NCBI RefSeq assembly: GCF_021129305.1
Contig: NZ_JAJOMB010000005.1
Location: 310,001 to 374,000, forward strand
Direction: 5' to 3'
DNA: 64,000 bases
Origin: Kineosporia babensis
GTDB taxonomy: Bacteria; Actinomycetota; Actinomycetes; Actinomycetales; Kineosporiaceae
Shown here piece after piece: positions 63,200 through 64,000 of this stretch (position 1 is the first letter of the stretch; every line of letters begins with the position of its first letter). Under the pieces are notes generated by a model. It was not told the origin of the DNA. It saw only the letters and a program-made list of their open reading frames with translations, and ran no database searches. The position numbers were made by a program, and so were the translations under genes.

Positions 63200-63883
63200 A
63201 TGGGAAACGGATTCTGGAGTGCGCTGGCCCGGTTGCTGGGTCTGGGACAAGACCCGGCCCAGCAGCCCGCCCGCACCAAGCAGTCACCGCAGAACCGACC
63301 GTCGACCCGGAGCAAGGCAACCGGGACCAGGACGGCCAGGACCAAGACGGTCGACAACCGAGCGGCAGACAACAGCCGGCCACCTCGGAGCGAAGCCACC
63401 CCTCGGCCGAAGCCCGGCCCCCGGCCCAAGGCCGCGTCCAACCCCGCCCCCAGGGCCGCAACCCAGGAGCAGCACGACTACGCAGGCGACTTCACCGGCA
63501 AGGCGAAGCTCGGCTACGCCCCGACCCCCGACGGCGACCCCGACCCAGGCGAGGTGGTCTGGGCCTGGGTGCCGTTCGAGGAGGACCACAGCCAGGGCAA
63601 GGACCGCCCGGTGCTGGTGATCGCCCTGCACCGCGACAAGGTCCTGGGCCTGATGCTGACCAGCAAGGACCACGACCGCGACGCCGCCCACGAAGCCCGC
63701 TACGGACGTTTGTGGATGGACATCGGGACCGGAGCCTGGGACCGGCAGAACCGTCCGAGCGAAGTACGGCTGGACCGGGTGCTGCAGCTCGAGCCCGGTG
63801 CGGTCCGGCGTGAGGGTGCAGCCCTGTCCGAGCCGGTCTACAACCAGGTCGCCGCAGCCGTGCGCGAGGCCAAGGGCTGGTGA
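63200..63883 (+). CDS. PemK/MazF-like protein with long basic N-terminus
   Basis: 227 residues. Residues 1-90 are Pro/Arg/Lys/Ala-rich and probably disordered (RPSTRSKATGTRTARTKT, RPKPGPRPKAASNP). From about 105, PDPGEVVWAWVPFEEDHSQG, KDRPVLVIALHRDKVLGLML and TSKDHDRDA match the beta-barrel of PemK/MazF endoribonucleases. The second half contains VRLDRVLQLEPGAVRREGA. No antitoxin gene is adjacent, and the long tail is not found in classical MazF, so toxin activity is doubtful. ATG start, 44 bp after the permease. Confidence 0.83.
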   Translation: MGNGFWSALARLLGLGQDPAQQPARTKQSPQNRPSTRSKATGTRTARTKTVDNRAADNSRPPRSEATPRPKPGPRPKAASNPAPRAATQEQHDYAGDFTGKAKLGYAPTPDGDPDPGEVVWAWVPFEEDHSQGKDRPVLVIALHRDKVLGLMLTSKDHDRDAAHEARYGRLWMDIGTGAWDRQNRPSEVRLDRVLQLEPGAVRREGAALSEPVYNQVAAAVREAKGW

Positions 63884-63888
63884 CTGCT

Positions 63889-63919
63889 GGTGGCGGGGAG
63901 CAACACGTTCCCCGCCACC
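63889..63919. terminator. terminator after the PemK/MazF-like gene
   Basis: Perfect 11-bp stem GGTGGCGGGGA / TCCCCGCCACC with a 9-nt loop, 5 bp after the stop. It may also serve a convergent gene entering from the right. Confidence 0.85.
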
Positions 63920-63954
63920 TCGCAGCCACGAGCCCGGCGCTCAGCAACGAACTC

Positions 63955-64000
63955 TCAACGCCGTTGCGATGGCACCACCTTCAGGGCCAGCAGGCCGGCC
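63955..64000 (-). CDS. possible C-terminal end of a minus-strand gene
   Basis: Reading inward from the right edge, one frame gives AGLLALKVVPSQRR and a TGA at 63957-63955, which could be the tail of a membrane protein. Only 15 codons are visible; another frame is also open. Very tentative. Confidence 0.25.
   Translation of the reverse strand, partial: AGLLALKVVPSQRR

Overview
The window is chromosomal DNA of a high-GC actinobacterium. Three observations support this: strong G/C preference at third codon positions, many GTG starts, and a gene order matching the mycobacterial/streptomycete chromosome around dnaG-dgt, glyS-zur-uppS-recO-leuA, era-ybeY-phoH-rsmE-dnaJ2-hrcA and hemW-lepA-rpsT-holA-comEC. 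The genus is not fixed; a Kineosporia-like actinomycete is a guess. I see no rRNA or tRNA gene, IS element, prophage or CRISPR array.

Layout. 1-8141 (minus strand): replication and nucleotide genes dusB, dgt, a small membrane protein, dnaG, and two downstream genes of uncertain role. 8225-13222: a HAD hydrolase preceded by two tandem paralogous HEAT-like proteins. 13328-18662: glyQS, a monooxygenase-like protein, zur, a cysteine-free rpmG under a likely Zur operator, uppS and recO. 18820-20717: leuA with a leucine-codon leader peptide and a predicted Shine-Dalgarno-sequestering hairpin. 20796-29507: vanZ-like gene, then the minus-strand run hrcA, dnaJ, rsmE, HIT, phoH, ybeY, CorC/HlyC-like, membrane L7/L12-like, era, with CIRCE in front of hrcA. 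29587-36337: DUF3097, DUF4870, hemW, lepA, rpsT, holA. 36906-42861: comEC, comEA, degV, and a membrane diguanylate cyclase.

42916-64000 is more accessory: a RecQ-like helicase with a C-terminal phosphoribosyltransferase-like domain, an Scr1/DUF397-type regulator pair, peptide deformylase, a LigD-phosphoesterase/Tudor fusion, an S4 protein, a GGDEF-EAL protein, a SprT-like protein with an SH3/KOW-like tail, two glycoside hydrolases, an SDR, a SulP transporter, a flippase-like membrane protein, DedA, GNAT, a YtrA-type GntR-ABC operon and a PemK/MazF-like protein.

The most interesting features are: (1) the leuA leader peptide with its attenuator; (2) a DnaG primase of 1032 residues with about 424 residues of Gly/Asn/Gln-rich linker; (3) a membrane-anchored L7/L12 C-terminal-like protein coupled to era; (4) the RecQ-PRTase and LigD-PE-Tudor fusions; (5) the Zur box in front of a zinc-independent L33; (6) a small dispersed palindrome family at gene ends; and (7) the tandem HEAT-like gene pair. 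No single unmistakably new multi-gene system is visible. Most of the window is well-conserved actinobacterial core.
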